Shown here: positions 7,565 to 16,578 of the stretch, piece after piece
Layout: the number at the start of each line of letters is the position of its first letter
How positions within the stretch are numbered: position 1 is the first letter of the stretch
Assembly: GCA_025363655.1 (NCBI GenBank)
Contig: JANYDK010000148.1
Span: 1 to 39,720 of the forward strand
Source of the DNA: Deltaproteobacteria bacterium
GTDB taxonomy: Bacteria > Myxococcota_A > Polyangia > Polyangiales > JADJMO01
Length of the DNA: 39,720 bases
Direction of reading: 5' to 3'
Notes under the pieces: generated by a model
Database searches by the model: none
Seen by the model: only the letters and a program-made list of their open reading frames with translations
What the model was told of the DNA's origin: nothing
Position numbers and translations under genes: made by a program

Positions 7565-10150
7565 ATGTCCGAGCGTTCGTCGAAACCCCCGACGTCGGGG
7601 ACGACCCTCGGCCTCTTCGCGCGCCTCGTGCGGCTGCAGGTCGAGCGTCCGTTCTACGTCCTCCTCTTCGGGCTCCTGCTCACGGTCCCGGCCTTCTTCC
7701 TCGCGAAGCGACTCGAGCTGCGAACCGGCTTCGAATCGCTCCTCCCGGAGAACAAGCCGAGCGTGCAAGAGCTCGAGCGTGTCGGTAAGCGCACCGCCGG
7801 CGTCGCCACGCTCAGCATCGTCATCGACGGCAGCGACAAGAAGCAGATCCAAGCGTTCGGCGACGCGCTCCTCCCCAAGCTCCGCGCGCTCGGCGAAGAG
7901 TGGGTCGGCACCGCCGAAGACGGCGTGCAGGCCGAGAAAGAATTCCTCCGTCGTCGCCAAGCGCTCTTTCTCTCGCTCGAAAAGGTGAAGGAGCTCCACG
8001 ACAAGATCGAAGACCGCTACGAATACGAGGTCAACGGCAACCTCTTCTCCGACGAAGTCCCCGAGCCGATCACGCGCGACAGCCTCGAGAAGGAGCTCGG
8101 CGTCAAGAAGGACAAGGACGGCAAGGCGACCGAAGAAGGCCCGCCGTACACCGACGGCTACTACATGGACAAGGCCGGCAAACGCCTGGTCGTCCTCGTG
8201 CGCACGCCCGTCTCGACCGGGGAGCTCGACAGAATCCACGAGCTCCGCAGCAAGGTCGAAGCGGTCATCGCCGAGACCAACGCCGCGTCCTACGATCCGA
8301 CGATCAAGGTCAGCTACACCGGCGACGTCGTCACCTCGGCCGAGCAGTACGGCGCGGTGAAGAACGATCTCGCGTCGGTCGGCGCCACCGGCATCGGGCT
8401 CATTCTCCTCGTCGATTTCCTCTTCTTCCTCCGCATCCGCGCGGTGCTCTCGATGGCCCTCGCCATCGGCATGGGCGTGCTCTGGACCTTCGCCATCACC
8501 AAGCTGACGATCGGCCACCTCAACACCGCCAGCGGCTTCCTCGTCTCGATCGTCTTCGGCAACGGCATCAACTACGGCGTCCTCTATCGCGCGCGCTTCA
8601 ACGAGGCGCACCGCGCGGGGATGTCGCTCGGCGACGCGATCAAGGTCGCGCACCAGCAGACATGGAAGCCGACGCTCACCGTCGCGGCCGCGGCGGGCGC
8701 CGGCTACGTCTCGCTCGCGAGCACGAATTTCCGTGGTTTCCGCGACTTCGGGATGATTGGCGGCTACGGCATGATTCTCTGCTGGATCGCCAACTACGCG
8801 TTCCTCCCGCCGTTCCTCGTCGTCTTCGAACGTCTCTTGCCGACGTTCGACGTCAAGCGCGCAGGCTTCCTCGGCAAGGTGCAGCACTTCATCGACCGCG
8901 GCGTCCCCTTCGGCGCTCCCTTCGCGCTCTTCGCCCGCGTTTCGCCCGCGCGCATCTTCGCCGCGCTCGGCCTCGCCCTCGCGCTCTTCGGCGGCTACGT
9001 CAGCTACAAATACGTGAAGTCCGATCCGCTCGAATATGACACGAGCAAGCTCGGCAACGACGAAGGCGTCGGTGGCAACACGCCGGCCGCGCTCCTCTCC
9101 GAGCAGGTCGATCAACTCGTCGGTCGCAGCGGCCAGGACGGCATGGCGGTGATGGTCGATCGCCTCGACCAGGTGAAGCCTTACACCGCCGAGCTGCAGA
9201 AGCGCTGGGACGCCGCCGCCGAGGGAAACAAGCCCTTTCAGAAGGTGGTCAGCATCTTCAGCCTGGTCCCCGATCAGCAGGCGGAGAAGATCGAGCTCCT
9301 CCGCGACATGCGGAAGAAGATCGATCGCGTCCACGAGCTGCACAAGATCCCCGACGCCGACTGGGCCGACATGGAGCCCAACCTGCCGCCGATCGACATC
9401 GCGTCGTTCGACGTCGCCGGTCTTCCCGAGCGCGTGGCGCGTCCGTTCACCGAGAAGGACAAGCGGCGCGGCCTCATCATCTACATCGTGCCCACCGACG
9501 GGCGCAGCGTGCGCGACGTCCACTATCTCTTGCAGTGGGCCGACTCGTTCCGCGAGACCAAGCTGCCGAGCGGTGAAATCGTCCTCGGCTCGGGCCGCGC
9601 GGTCATCTTCGCCGACATGCTGAAGGCGGTCATCGAAGAGTCACCGCGCGCCATCGTGCTCTCGTTCTTCATGACCGCGCTGGTCGTCGCCATCGCCTTC
9701 TTCCGCGGCGGAAAAGGCGTGCGATCGGTGGTCCTCGTCCTCGGCGCGCTCGTCGCCGGCATCTGCTACATGGGCGCCGTCATCGCCCACGACAAGCTCA
9801 AGATCAACTTCCTCAATTTCATCGCCGTGCCCATCACCTTCGGCATCGGCGTCGACTACGCGATCAACGTGGTCCATCGTTGGCGCATCGAGGGCAGGGG
9901 AAGCGTCATCGAGGTCGTCCGCGAGACCGGCGGCGCGGTCGTCCTCTGCAGCCTGACCACGACCCTCGGCTACCTCGCGCTCCTGACGTCGATCAACGGC
10001 GCGGTGCGCAGCTTCGGACTCGTGGCTGTGATCGGCGAAGTCACCTGCCTCAGCGCCGCGCTGCTCGTGCTCCCAGCGGTGCTGATCGCGATCGACGGCA
10101 CCAAGACGCGTCCGAAGAGCGAAGCTGCGCCTGCCGATCAGAAGACGTAA
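7565..10150 (+). CDS. RND/MMPL-family transporter (hopanoid/lipid exporter-like)
   Basis: The product is 861 residues with the two-fold RND layout. A first helix (FYVLLFGLLLTVPAFFLAKR) is followed by a large periplasmic domain (~55-270) with a charged coiled segment, then a five-helix bundle including FGNGINYGVLYRARFNEAHR (the usual GxDYG motif, here with Asn). A second periplasmic domain (~490-690) follows, then the C-terminal bundle with ITFGIGVDYAINVVHRWR. FESLLPENKPSVQELERV after the first helix is typical of the HpnN/MMPL group, which moves hopanoids or other lipids to the outer membrane. The first bundle lacks the usual Asp while the second keeps it, so proton relay may be asymmetric. 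The gene overlaps the convergent 10138-11529 gene by 13 bp. Confidence 0.9.
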   Translation: MSERSSKPPTSGTTLGLFARLVRLQVERPFYVLLFGLLLTVPAFFLAKRLELRTGFESLLPENKPSVQELERVGKRTAGVATLSIVIDGSDKKQIQAFGDALLPKLRALGEEWVGTAEDGVQAEKEFLRRRQALFLSLEKVKELHDKIEDRYEYEVNGNLFSDEVPEPITRDSLEKELGVKKDKDGKATEEGPPYTDGYYMDKAGKRLVVLVRTPVSTGELDRIHELRSKVEAVIAETNAASYDPTIKVSYTGDVVTSAEQYGAVKNDLASVGATGIGLILLVDFLFFLRIRAVLSMALAIGMGVLWTFAITKLTIGHLNTASGFLVSIVFGNGINYGVLYRARFNEAHRAGMSLGDAIKVAHQQTWKPTLTVAAAAGAGYVSLASTNFRGFRDFGMIGGYGMILCWIANYAFLPPFLVVFERLLPTFDVKRAGFLGKVQHFIDRGVPFGAPFALFARVSPARIFAALGLALALFGGYVSYKYVKSDPLEYDTSKLGNDEGVGGNTPAALLSEQVDQLVGRSGQDGMAVMVDRLDQVKPYTAELQKRWDAAAEGNKPFQKVVSIFSLVPDQQAEKIELLRDMRKKIDRVHELHKIPDADWADMEPNLPPIDIASFDVAGLPERVARPFTEKDKRRGLIIYIVPTDGRSVRDVHYLLQWADSFRETKLPSGEIVLGSGRAVIFADMLKAVIEESPRAIVLSFFMTALVVAIAFFRGGKGVRSVVLVLGALVAGICYMGAVIAHDKLKINFLNFIAVPITFGIGVDYAINVVHRWRIEGRGSVIEVVRETGGAVVLCSLTTTLGYLALLTSINGAVRSFGLVAVIGEVTCLSAALLVLPAVLIAIDGTKTRPKSEAAPADQKT

Positions 10151-11529
10151 GCAGCGCCGATCGTCAGCGACTCGAGGTTGTCGGAGGCGCCGCTGGCGAC
10201 GTAGAGATCGCCAGTTTTCGGCGAGAACGTGTAGCCGACGTGCCGATAGCGACCGAGCACGCGCACTTCGAGGCCACTCGTCACCATGTACGCCGCGCCG
10301 AGCCCGAATTCGGCGCCGCTCATCTTGCTCTCGGTGAAGCGGTCGGCGATGGGACCGCCCGAAGGGACGACGAGGTAGGCGAAGTTGGCGAGGAGCGAGA
10401 AGCCGCCGAACGACTGGCGAATGTCGGCGCCAAGGCGGATGATCTTGTAGTCGACCGACGGCGTCTGATCGGCGAGCACGCCGGTGGCGTCGATGCTGAA
10501 CGTCTCGGCGCCATAGCCGACGCCGAGGCCGATCACGGGAGCCTTCTCGCCGGTGCGAATGCGATAGTGGAGGCCGAGCATCCAGCGGCGCCAGGTGGTC
10601 GCCAAGTTCGTCCCGCTCGCGTCGGCCGACACCGACGACTTGAGCGCGATCGCCTGCGCGTATTCGAGCTGGAGCCCGAGGTCCTTGAGGAAGCCCTTCC
10701 CACCGGCGAGCGGATAGACCTCGGCGGCGAGGTAAATGCCAGGCGTCCCGTTCACCGAGTAGCCGCGGACGTTGTTGGTCTTCTTGTCGGTGAACGAGAG
10801 GCTACGAAAACCGATGTCGACGCCGACCCCGACGTCGAAGAGCGAGTGCGACACCACGTGCTTCTCCCGCGGACCGCCGGGCTCCTCGGGCTCTTCGTCT
10901 TTCGCGTCTTTCGTGTCTTTCGGGGTCTCGTCGACGACGGCCTTGGGCTCGGGCTCGGGCTCGGGCGCCGGAGCGAGCTTCTTCAGCGCCGGCTCGACCA
11001 CCTCGGCAACGGCCGCCGCGCGCTCTTTCTCCCACTCCTCTTTCTTCTTCTTCCCCTTCGCCGGGAGCGTGATTTCGGTCTCGAGCGCGACCAGATCGCT
11101 CTCGGTCTCGAGGACCACGAGCTTGACCTTGGTCTGGCCCTTCGCCGCCGTGGTGCGCACGACGATGACCGCGTCGACGCCCGCTGCCGTCGCTGCCTTG
11201 CGCAGCTTCTCGTAGAGCTTCGTCTTCTGCTTGTCGGAGTCGAGCCCCTTGCCGAGCGCGCCCTTCTGGCCTGCCTTGCCCAGCTCGGCCTTGTATTCGG
11301 CCGGATCTTTCATCGTCAGGCCGCTCGGGAGCGCGTCGACGACGTCTCCACCGATGGCCTCGGCGTCCGGTCCTTCGACGTAGATCGCGACCGGCCGATC
11401 TTTCGGCTTGGCTTCGGCGACGTCGACGACGAGCGTGACGGCGAGACCTGACGCTAGACCCGTCGCGAGTACGGCGAAGGCGGACGCACAGCGAAGGGCG
11501 ACCGGCACGAGGGCGTGGAGGCGGTTCAC
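10138..11529 (-). CDS. Secreted two-domain protein with C-terminal outer-membrane beta-barrel-like region, function unknown
   Basis: The product is 463 residues from GTG 11529. A signal peptide (helix SAFAVLATGLASGLAVTLVV, likely cleavage after AEA) leads to a periplasmic alpha/beta domain (~40-180; DAVIVVRTTA, KVKLVVLETES) and a Lys/Glu-rich, then Pro/Glu-rich, linker (~165-230). The linker includes the 9-bp-repeat product TKDTKDAKDEEPEE. The C-terminal ~230 residues alternate aromatic and polar residues in strands (FDVGVGVDIGFRSLSF, LGLQLEYAQAIAL, LTIGAAYVF), ending in an aromatic residue as outer-membrane barrels do. No family is recognised. The last 13 bp overlap the end of the convergent RND gene. 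A TGC-TAGCCT box lies 6 nt before the start. Confidence 0.8.
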   Translation of the reverse strand: MNRLHALVPVALRCASAFAVLATGLASGLAVTLVVDVAEAKPKDRPVAIYVEGPDAEAIGGDVVDALPSGLTMKDPAEYKAELGKAGQKGALGKGLDSDKQKTKLYEKLRKAATAAGVDAVIVVRTTAAKGQTKVKLVVLETESDLVALETEITLPAKGKKKKEEWEKERAAAVAEVVEPALKKLAPAPEPEPEPKAVVDETPKDTKDAKDEEPEEPGGPREKHVVSHSLFDVGVGVDIGFRSLSFTDKKTNNVRGYSVNGTPGIYLAAEVYPLAGGKGFLKDLGLQLEYAQAIALKSSVSADASGTNLATTWRRWMLGLHYRIRTGEKAPVIGLGVGYGAETFSIDATGVLADQTPSVDYKIIRLGADIRQSFGGFSLLANFAYLVVPSGGPIADRFTESKMSGAEFGLGAAYMVTSGLEVRVLGRYRHVGYTFSPKTGDLYVASGASDNLESLTIGAAYVF

Positions 11530-11535
11530 TCGGCG

Positions 11536-11544
11536 AGGCTAGCA
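11536..11544 (-). promoter_or_regulatory. Weak extended -10-like box before the beta-barrel-like gene
   Basis: On the minus strand TGC followed by TAGCCT ends 6 nt before GTG 11529. It is weaker than the boxes at 7548 or 12679, but spacing and the lack of a Shine-Dalgarno agree. Confidence 0.25.
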
Positions 11545-11662
11545 CTGCTGGTGCGGCGAACCTCGCCACTTTGCCTGCGCGACGCGAGCCCCGTCGCGAG
11601 CCTAATTTTGCGGTTCGGACGCGATCTTGGACGCGTTCGGAGTGCGCGTCGTCAACAGCTCG

Positions 11663-12436
11663 TCACGCGACCCACTTGAGGAGCACGACGGTGATGTTGT
11701 CGGGCCCGCCGTTCTCGTTGGCGCGCGCGATCAAACGTCGCACGGCGCCCTTGAGGTCGGTGCTCGAACGGACGATCGCCAGCATGTCGGCGTCCTCCAC
11801 CGGACCGGAGAGACCGTCGCTGCAGAGGAGGAGCACGTCACCGGCGCGGGGCGCCTCGTAGCGCGTGTCGACCTTGACGTTCTCCTTCATGCCGAGCGCG
11901 CGCACGATCACGTTTTTGTGCGGGAAATTCGCGATTTCCTCGGCCGTGAGGCGCTTCATCTTGATGTAGTCGTTGAGGAGCGAGTGGTCCTCGGTGAGCT
12001 GCTCGATCTTGCCGTCGCGGATGCGATAGATGCGCGAATCGCCGACGTGCGAGAGATAGACGCCGCCCTCGACCGCGAAGGCCGCCACCACCGTGGTGCC
12101 CATGCCGCGCTTGCCGATGTTGCCCTGCGCCTCTTCGTAAATCTTGAGGTTGGCGAGCTTGATCGACGTGATGAGGCGGTTCTCTTCGTAGCCCTTGCCG
12201 CGGTCCATCTTGTAGGGCCACGTTTTGTCGGGGTCTTGGCTCGTCGCCTTGAAGAAGTCGCGAATCGTCCCCACGGCGAGCGCCGAAGCGACCTCGCCCG
12301 AGGCGTGACCGCCCATGCCGTCGGCGACGATGTAGAGACCCTCTTCGTCGAGAATGGCGAAGTTGTCCTCGTTGTGATTCCGCTTCATGCCGACGTTGGT
12401 TTCACCGACGACTTCGATGCGGAGTGACTCGGTCAC
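11663..12436 (-). CDS. PP2C-family Ser/Thr protein phosphatase
   Basis: The product is 257 residues, the size of a lone PP2C catalytic domain (PrpC/Stp type). Start GTG 12436 has GAGG about 6-9 nt upstream. Metal-binding and catalytic motifs are intact: NHNEDNFAIL, VADGMGGHASGE, MGTTVVAAF, LSHVGDSRIYRI, LTEDHSLLNDYI, LLCSDGLSG and the C-terminal GGPDNITVVLL. It removes phosphate from Ser/Thr residues with two Mn/Mg ions in the cytoplasm and is expected to oppose Hanks-type kinases. The kinase at 25951 is 13 kb away, so partnership is only a guess. It is transcribed alone. Confidence 0.95.
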   Translation of the reverse strand: MTESLRIEVVGETNVGMKRNHNEDNFAILDEEGLYIVADGMGGHASGEVASALAVGTIRDFFKATSQDPDKTWPYKMDRGKGYEENRLITSIKLANLKIYEEAQGNIGKRGMGTTVVAAFAVEGGVYLSHVGDSRIYRIRDGKIEQLTEDHSLLNDYIKMKRLTAEEIANFPHKNVIVRALGMKENVKVDTRYEAPRAGDVLLLCSDGLSGPVEDADMLAIVRSSTDLKGAVRRLIARANENGGPDNITVVLLKWVA

Positions 12437-12678
12437 AGAGAACCTCGCGGATCGATCCCGCCAAGGGGCGGGGAAAGACTGCCTACGGCTTCGTCGACGA
12501 CACGCATCGACTCGTTACGCTCACGCACTGCAAACGGCGTGCACCCGAGATCGACGTGGAGAGCTTGGAGCAACGCCCCGCGATCGTGCGGGTGAGAGCA
12601 GCGTCGTGTCAACATCGTAAACGCTCGATCTTCGGCAAAGTCACGCGACGAGCCCGCGGAGAGATGCCGCTCGAAATG

Positions 12679-12687
12679 TGCGGTACT
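12679..12687 (+). promoter_or_regulatory. Extended -10-like box before the 3D-domain gene
   Basis: TGC followed by GGTACT ends 8 nt before ATG 12696, with no Shine-Dalgarno in the spacer. Same arrangement as at 7548-7556. Confidence 0.38.
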
Positions 12688-12695
12688 CTCCCAAG

Positions 12696-13595
12696 ATGGC
12701 CGAAGAGCGCCCCGGAAGGCCTGTGTCGCGGCGTGATGCCGCGCTTGGGTTGTCACGGCGTGCCGCGCTCGGGCTGCTCTTCTTGCGGGGGAGCGAGCCA
12801 GCCCCGACGTCGCTCCCAGCGTCGACGACGAGGCGACGTCCGGTCGCGCTCGGGCCGGCAGGTGTGGTCGTCGTCGTGGCGATTTCCCTGGTCGCCACCT
12901 GGGGGGGATGCGCAGCCCGAACTCGGGTGAAGGCCCCCCAACACGGCGCGACGACGGGCGAATCTGGAACCGACGCGACTCCGAGCCCGAACGGCACGCC
13001 CGCCGGGGCTGTCGTGGACCTCGTGACGACCACGCCGACGGTGAAGCCCAACGTCGCCGGGCGTCCCATCAAGATGACCATGTACCACGTGGCCACCGAG
13101 CCTTGCCCCGACCCGCCCCAGGCGACGATCCCCCGCTGCGGTGGCGGCGTGCTCGCGAGCGTGTCCCACGCCTTTCGCAAGAGCGTCACCATGCAGGGCA
13201 CCGGCAAGCTCTGCGACGGACGTCTCATCGGCGTGCAGAAGGTGAACCCGCTCTGCTTCGTCGTCGTCGATCCGAAGTACCCCTGGGGCCTCACCGCCTC
13301 GGGTCATCCGGCGACGCCCTTTCGCTCGATCGGCGTCGATCCGAAAGACTTGCCCTACGGCCATTGGTACTACGTGCGCGAGCTCGACGGCGTGACGTTG
13401 CCCTTCCCCGACGAAGGAAAGAAACACGACGGCTGCGTGCGCGCAGACGATACCGGCAACGGCATCGGGGAAAATCACGTCGATTTGTTCGTCGGCCCGA
13501 AGTCGGCGATGACGCCCGAGCTGGTGAAGATCGTCCAGCTCCCGGTGACCCTCGCGCCCGGCGCCGGCATCTGCAAAGGCAAAGACGAGTTCTGA
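12696..13595 (+). CDS. 3D-domain protein, membrane-anchored or lipoprotein
   Basis: The product is 299 residues from ATG 12696. The N-terminal ~50 residues are Arg-rich (SRRDAALGLSRRAALGL). A hydrophobic segment (GPAGVVVVVAISLVATWGGC) follows and ends in a lipobox-like GGC, then a Thr/Pro linker. The C-terminal ~190 residues match the 3D domain of MltA and resuscitation-promoting relatives: GVDPKDLPYGHWYYVRELDG, then RADDTGNGIGENHVDLFVGP, with the conserved Asp residues. These double-psi barrels are linked to cell-wall glycan binding or cleavage. Six to seven Cys residues in the domain suggest export and disulfides. Enzymatic activity is not established; the N-terminal extension before the helix is odd and the true start might be later. 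Confidence 0.8.
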   Translation: MAEERPGRPVSRRDAALGLSRRAALGLLFLRGSEPAPTSLPASTTRRRPVALGPAGVVVVVAISLVATWGGCAARTRVKAPQHGATTGESGTDATPSPNGTPAGAVVDLVTTTPTVKPNVAGRPIKMTMYHVATEPCPDPPQATIPRCGGGVLASVSHAFRKSVTMQGTGKLCDGRLIGVQKVNPLCFVVVDPKYPWGLTASGHPATPFRSIGVDPKDLPYGHWYYVRELDGVTLPFPDEGKKHDGCVRADDTGNGIGENHVDLFVGPKSAMTPELVKIVQLPVTLAPGAGICKGKDEF

Positions 13596-13634
13596 GCGGT
13601 TGTCTCGCGCCTCTGCCGTGACTACGACGGGCAC

Positions 13635-13952
13635 ATGTCCAAGCGCCTCGAAGCCCTGCAGAAGATGATCGACTCGGGCAAGGCGCCGGACATGTCCTTC
13701 GCGCGGTACGCCTTCGCGATGGAGCTGAAGACGCTCGGGCGCCTCGACGAGTCGCTGGTCGCCTTCGACGTCCTGAAGACGCACGACGCGGCCTACGTCG
13801 CGCAATACTTGATGGCCGGCGGGGTGGCGCAGAGCCTCGGCAAGATCGACATCGCCCGCGGTTGGTTCGAAGAAGGCATCACGCGCGCGAAGGCGAAGGG
13901 CGACGGCCACGCGCTCTCGGAGCTGCAGCAGGCGCTCGCCGCCGTCGGGTAA
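13635..13952 (+). CDS. Small TPR-like helical protein, unknown function
   Basis: The product is 105 residues, soluble and wholly helical in appearance. SFARYAFAMELKTLGRLDES, followed by VAQYLMAGGVAQSLGKIDIA and the WFEEGI segment, match two tetratricopeptide-like helix pairs. TPR proteins mediate protein contacts; no partner is evident. It lies 39 nt after the 3D-domain gene on the same strand and stops 15 nt from the convergent helicase gene. Confidence 0.75.
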   Translation: MSKRLEALQKMIDSGKAPDMSFARYAFAMELKTLGRLDESLVAFDVLKTHDAAYVAQYLMAGGVAQSLGKIDIARGWFEEGITRAKAKGDGHALSELQQALAAVG

Positions 13953-13967
13953 TCTCCGACAAATGGC

Positions 13968-16109
13968 CTAGAATTTCGGCCGCGTGGCGAACGCCGAGAG
14001 CGCCTTCGAAGTGCGATCGAGGAGCTGCGTGGTGTCGAGCTTGGTCAGCTCGCTCACCTCGCGCGTCTCGCAAAGCTCCGGCGGAACGTCGAGGAGGAAG
14101 CGGCTCGGCGTGCGTGGGCTGGTCGAGCCGCGACTCTGCCGGGAACGCGCGCGACAGAGATAGAGCCGTTGCCGGGCGCGCGTGACGCCGACGTAGAAGA
14201 GACGTCGCTCTTCGTCGATGCCGCTCTCCTGCAGCACCGGCTCTCCCGACTCGTCGGTCTTGAACTCGACGACGTCGTTGGCCTTCGGATCGGTCGTGCG
14301 CTTGTGGGGGATGATCCCCTCTTCGAGGCCGATGAGAAAAACGACCTCGTATTCCAGCCCTTTCGAGCCGTGCAACGTCGTCAGCGTCACCACCTCCTTT
14401 GCCTCTTCCTGCTCGCCGAAGCGGAGCATCAGGCGGTGGAGCAGCTCGCTGATCGACGGCGTGCGCGGCGCGTCGAGCTCCCACGCGTTGTCCTCGGCGC
14501 GCTTCTCCCAGCGCTCGATCGAGCCGAAGAGATGCTCGACGTTGGCCCAACGCTTCTCCGCGGCGTTGCCCGTCGGTGAGGCCGCGTTGACGTCGGCACG
14601 CAACGCGATCGCCTCCGCCAGATCGCGCGCCACCCGCGAGGGCGGTTTGCCGGAGATGATCGACGCCTTCGCCTCGACGAGGATCTCCGTCAGCTCGGCC
14701 GCCCCCTTGCGCGCTGGTCCGGAGAGCTCGGGGATCTCGTCGGCGCGCTGCAACGCACGAAAAAGCGGCACATCGTGGCTCGCCGCCCACCCCTCGAGCC
14801 GGAGGAGCGCCGCCTCGCCGATGCCGCGATTGGGATAGTTGATGACGCGACGGAGGCTCATCTCGTCGAGCGGGTTGATCGACAGACGGATGTAGCAGAG
14901 GAGATCTTTCACCTCTTTCCGCTCGAAGAACGATTGCCCGCCGATGAGGTTGTAGGCGATCGATCGCTCGCGCAACGCGGCCTCGATCGCCTCTGCCTGC
15001 TTGTTCGAGCGGTACATGACCGCGATCTCGGAGGGGCTTCGGCCGGCGCGGATGAGGCGCTCGGTCTCGGAGGCGACGAACGACGCCTCGACCTCCGGGA
15101 GGGCGCAATTCACCAGCTGAATCGGATCGCCATCGACCTTGTCGGTGAAGAGATTCTTCTTGTACTTCTTCCCCGGCATCCCCGAGATGACCGCGTTGGC
15201 GGCGTCGAGGATCGGCTTCACCGAGCGATAGTTCTGCTCGAGCTTCACCACCTTGGCGCCGACGAAGTGCTCTTCGAAGGCGAGGATGTTGGTCACGTCG
15301 GCGCCGCGCCAGGCGTAGATCGACTGATCGTCGTCACCGACGACGGTGATGTTCGGACGATCGCCGGCCGCCACGAGTCGCAAGAGCTCGAGCTGCGCAC
15401 GGTTCGTGTCTTGGTACTCGTCGACGAGGAGATAACGGAAGCGACGTTGCCAGCGCTCACGCAGCTCGGGAAATTTCTGCATCATGCGAACCGGCTCGCA
15501 GATGAGATCGTCGAAATCGAGCGCGTGAAAGCCGCGGAGCGCCGAGAGGTACTTGCCGTAGAGAATCTTCGCGACCTGCTGGTAGAGCGCGGCCTCGCCG
15601 TCGAGATCGCCGCCGTCGGGCATCGTCTCGGGCGTGAGGAAGGCGTTCTTCGCCAGCGAGATGCGCGTCAGCACCGAGCTGATGTCGAAGCGCTTGCCGC
15701 CGTCGACGTTGAGGCCGCGCATGAGCTCGCGGAGCGTACCGACCGAGTCGCTGGCGTCGAAGATGGAGAAGCCGCCGCCGAAGCCGAGATAGCGCGCCTC
15801 GCGCTGGAGAAAGCCGAGCCCGAAGGAGTGGAAGGTGCTGATCGAAAGGCCCTGCGCCGGCCGCGTGCCGACGAGGGAGACGACGCGTTCGTGCATCTCG
15901 GCCGCGGCCTTGTTGGTGAACGTCACCGCCATCATCGCCGTCGCCGGCACGCCGAGCGCGAGGAGGCGGGCGATGCGATTCGTGATCACGCGCGTCTTGC
16001 CCGAGCCGGCGCCGGCGAGGACGAGGAGAGGGCCCTCGCCATGGATGACGGCAGCCTTCTGCGCCTCGTTCAATCCCTGCTCGAAGCGCTCCGCGGACAG
16101 CGACGACAT
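13968..16109 (-). CDS. Superfamily 1 ATP-dependent DNA helicase, Rep/UvrD/PcrA type
   Basis: The product is 713 residues, with all SF1A motifs in order: Q-motif/LNEAQKAAV, motif I LAGAGSGKTRVI, Ia VTFTNKAAAEM, II LLVDEYQDTN, III VGDDDQSIYAWRGA, IV KLEQNYRS, V TLHGSKGLEYEVVF and VI YVGVTRARQRLYLC. The DFDDLI and GDDDQSIY wording and overall order look closer to E. coli Rep than UvrD, so roles in 3'-5' unwinding at stalled forks are likely. A ~20-residue insertion (DPKANDVVEFKTDESGEPVL) lies between the EEGIIPHKR and IDEERRLFYVG segments. The start ATG 16109 lies just below a copy of the 61-bp repeat (16161-16222). Confidence 0.95.
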   Translation of the reverse strand: MSSLSAERFEQGLNEAQKAAVIHGEGPLLVLAGAGSGKTRVITNRIARLLALGVPATAMMAVTFTNKAAAEMHERVVSLVGTRPAQGLSISTFHSFGLGFLQREARYLGFGGGFSIFDASDSVGTLRELMRGLNVDGGKRFDISSVLTRISLAKNAFLTPETMPDGGDLDGEAALYQQVAKILYGKYLSALRGFHALDFDDLICEPVRMMQKFPELRERWQRRFRYLLVDEYQDTNRAQLELLRLVAAGDRPNITVVGDDDQSIYAWRGADVTNILAFEEHFVGAKVVKLEQNYRSVKPILDAANAVISGMPGKKYKKNLFTDKVDGDPIQLVNCALPEVEASFVASETERLIRAGRSPSEIAVMYRSNKQAEAIEAALRERSIAYNLIGGQSFFERKEVKDLLCYIRLSINPLDEMSLRRVINYPNRGIGEAALLRLEGWAASHDVPLFRALQRADEIPELSGPARKGAAELTEILVEAKASIISGKPPSRVARDLAEAIALRADVNAASPTGNAAEKRWANVEHLFGSIERWEKRAEDNAWELDAPRTPSISELLHRLMLRFGEQEEAKEVVTLTTLHGSKGLEYEVVFLIGLEEGIIPHKRTTDPKANDVVEFKTDESGEPVLQESGIDEERRLFYVGVTRARQRLYLCRARSRQSRGSTSPRTPSRFLLDVPPELCETREVSELTKLDTTQLLDRTSKALSAFATRPKF

Positions 16110-16160
16110 CGCGTCGACCTACACCGCGAATGCCGCGGCGAAGCAACGTTGACAAGAGTC

Positions 16161-16222
16161 CGGCGACCGAGCGAAGCGAGATCGACCGGACGGCCAAAAT
16201 TGCGTAGCAATTTTTGGCGAAA
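16161..16222 (+). repeat. Two-hairpin dispersed repeat, copy A
   Basis: This copy lies between the helicase start and the TPR-like gene stop. Hairpin 1: CCGGCGA at the left pairs with TCGaCCGG at the right, around CGAGC-GAA-GCGAG. Hairpin 2: GCCAAAATTGC, loop GTA, GCAA, bulged T, TTTTGGC. Related copies lie at 18545, 21524, 21705 and 24074. Confidence 0.9.
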
Positions 16223-16257
16223 CGAGATCGTCTCGTTCGCCGGCGACTTCGCGCCGG

Positions 16258-16515
16258 CTACATCGGGCGCGAGTTGCGACCGACGCACTTCTTGGCGACG
16301 GCGACGGCGTCGGGCTTCGACTCAGGATCGAGGCGCGCGGCCCGATCGGCGCAATCGAGCGCTTGCGGATCGCAGCCCATTCGCTCGAAGGCGCGGGCGA
16401 GGATCAGCAGCTCGGCGGCCTCGAGGCTCTCCGGATCGTTCGTGTACCGATCGAGATAACTCTCGATCGCGGCCGGCGGGATGGAGTAGGCGGCGTTGGA
16501 GCTTCGCGAGGACAA
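16258..16515 (-). CDS. Small TPR-like protein
   Basis: About 85 residues from TTG 16515; the frame is open up to GTG 16558-16560. The sequence (AIESYLDRYTNDPESLEAAE; RAFERMGCDPQALDCADRAA; VAKKCVGRNSRPM) looks like two or three short helices with TPR-type spacing, and contains three Cys. Codon use agrees with neighbours. Start is uncertain: no Shine-Dalgarno precedes any candidate, but a TGC-TACACT box lies 12 nt before the TTG. It sits between the helicase and the glycosyltransferase on the same strand. Function unknown. Confidence 0.55.
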   Translation of the reverse strand: MSSRSSNAAYSIPPAAIESYLDRYTNDPESLEAAELLILARAFERMGCDPQALDCADRAARLDPESKPDAVAVAKKCVGRNSRPM

Positions 16516-16527
16516 GGAGGGGTAGTG

Positions 16528-16536
16528 AGTGTAGCA
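16528..16536 (-). promoter_or_regulatory. Extended -10-like box before the small TPR-like gene
   Basis: On the minus strand TGC followed by TACACT ends 12 nt before TTG 16515. It belongs to the same box family as at 6262 and 7548. Confidence 0.3.
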
Positions 16537-16578
16537 CGTCCGACCAGGCGCGCCCGTCACCGCCCCGACGCTTCTATT

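Noticed and set aside
7379-9523. 714-codon open frame antisense to the RND exporter gene
   Set aside because: Asp/Glu/Leu-rich translation is the mirror of the real membrane protein; no start signal or family match.
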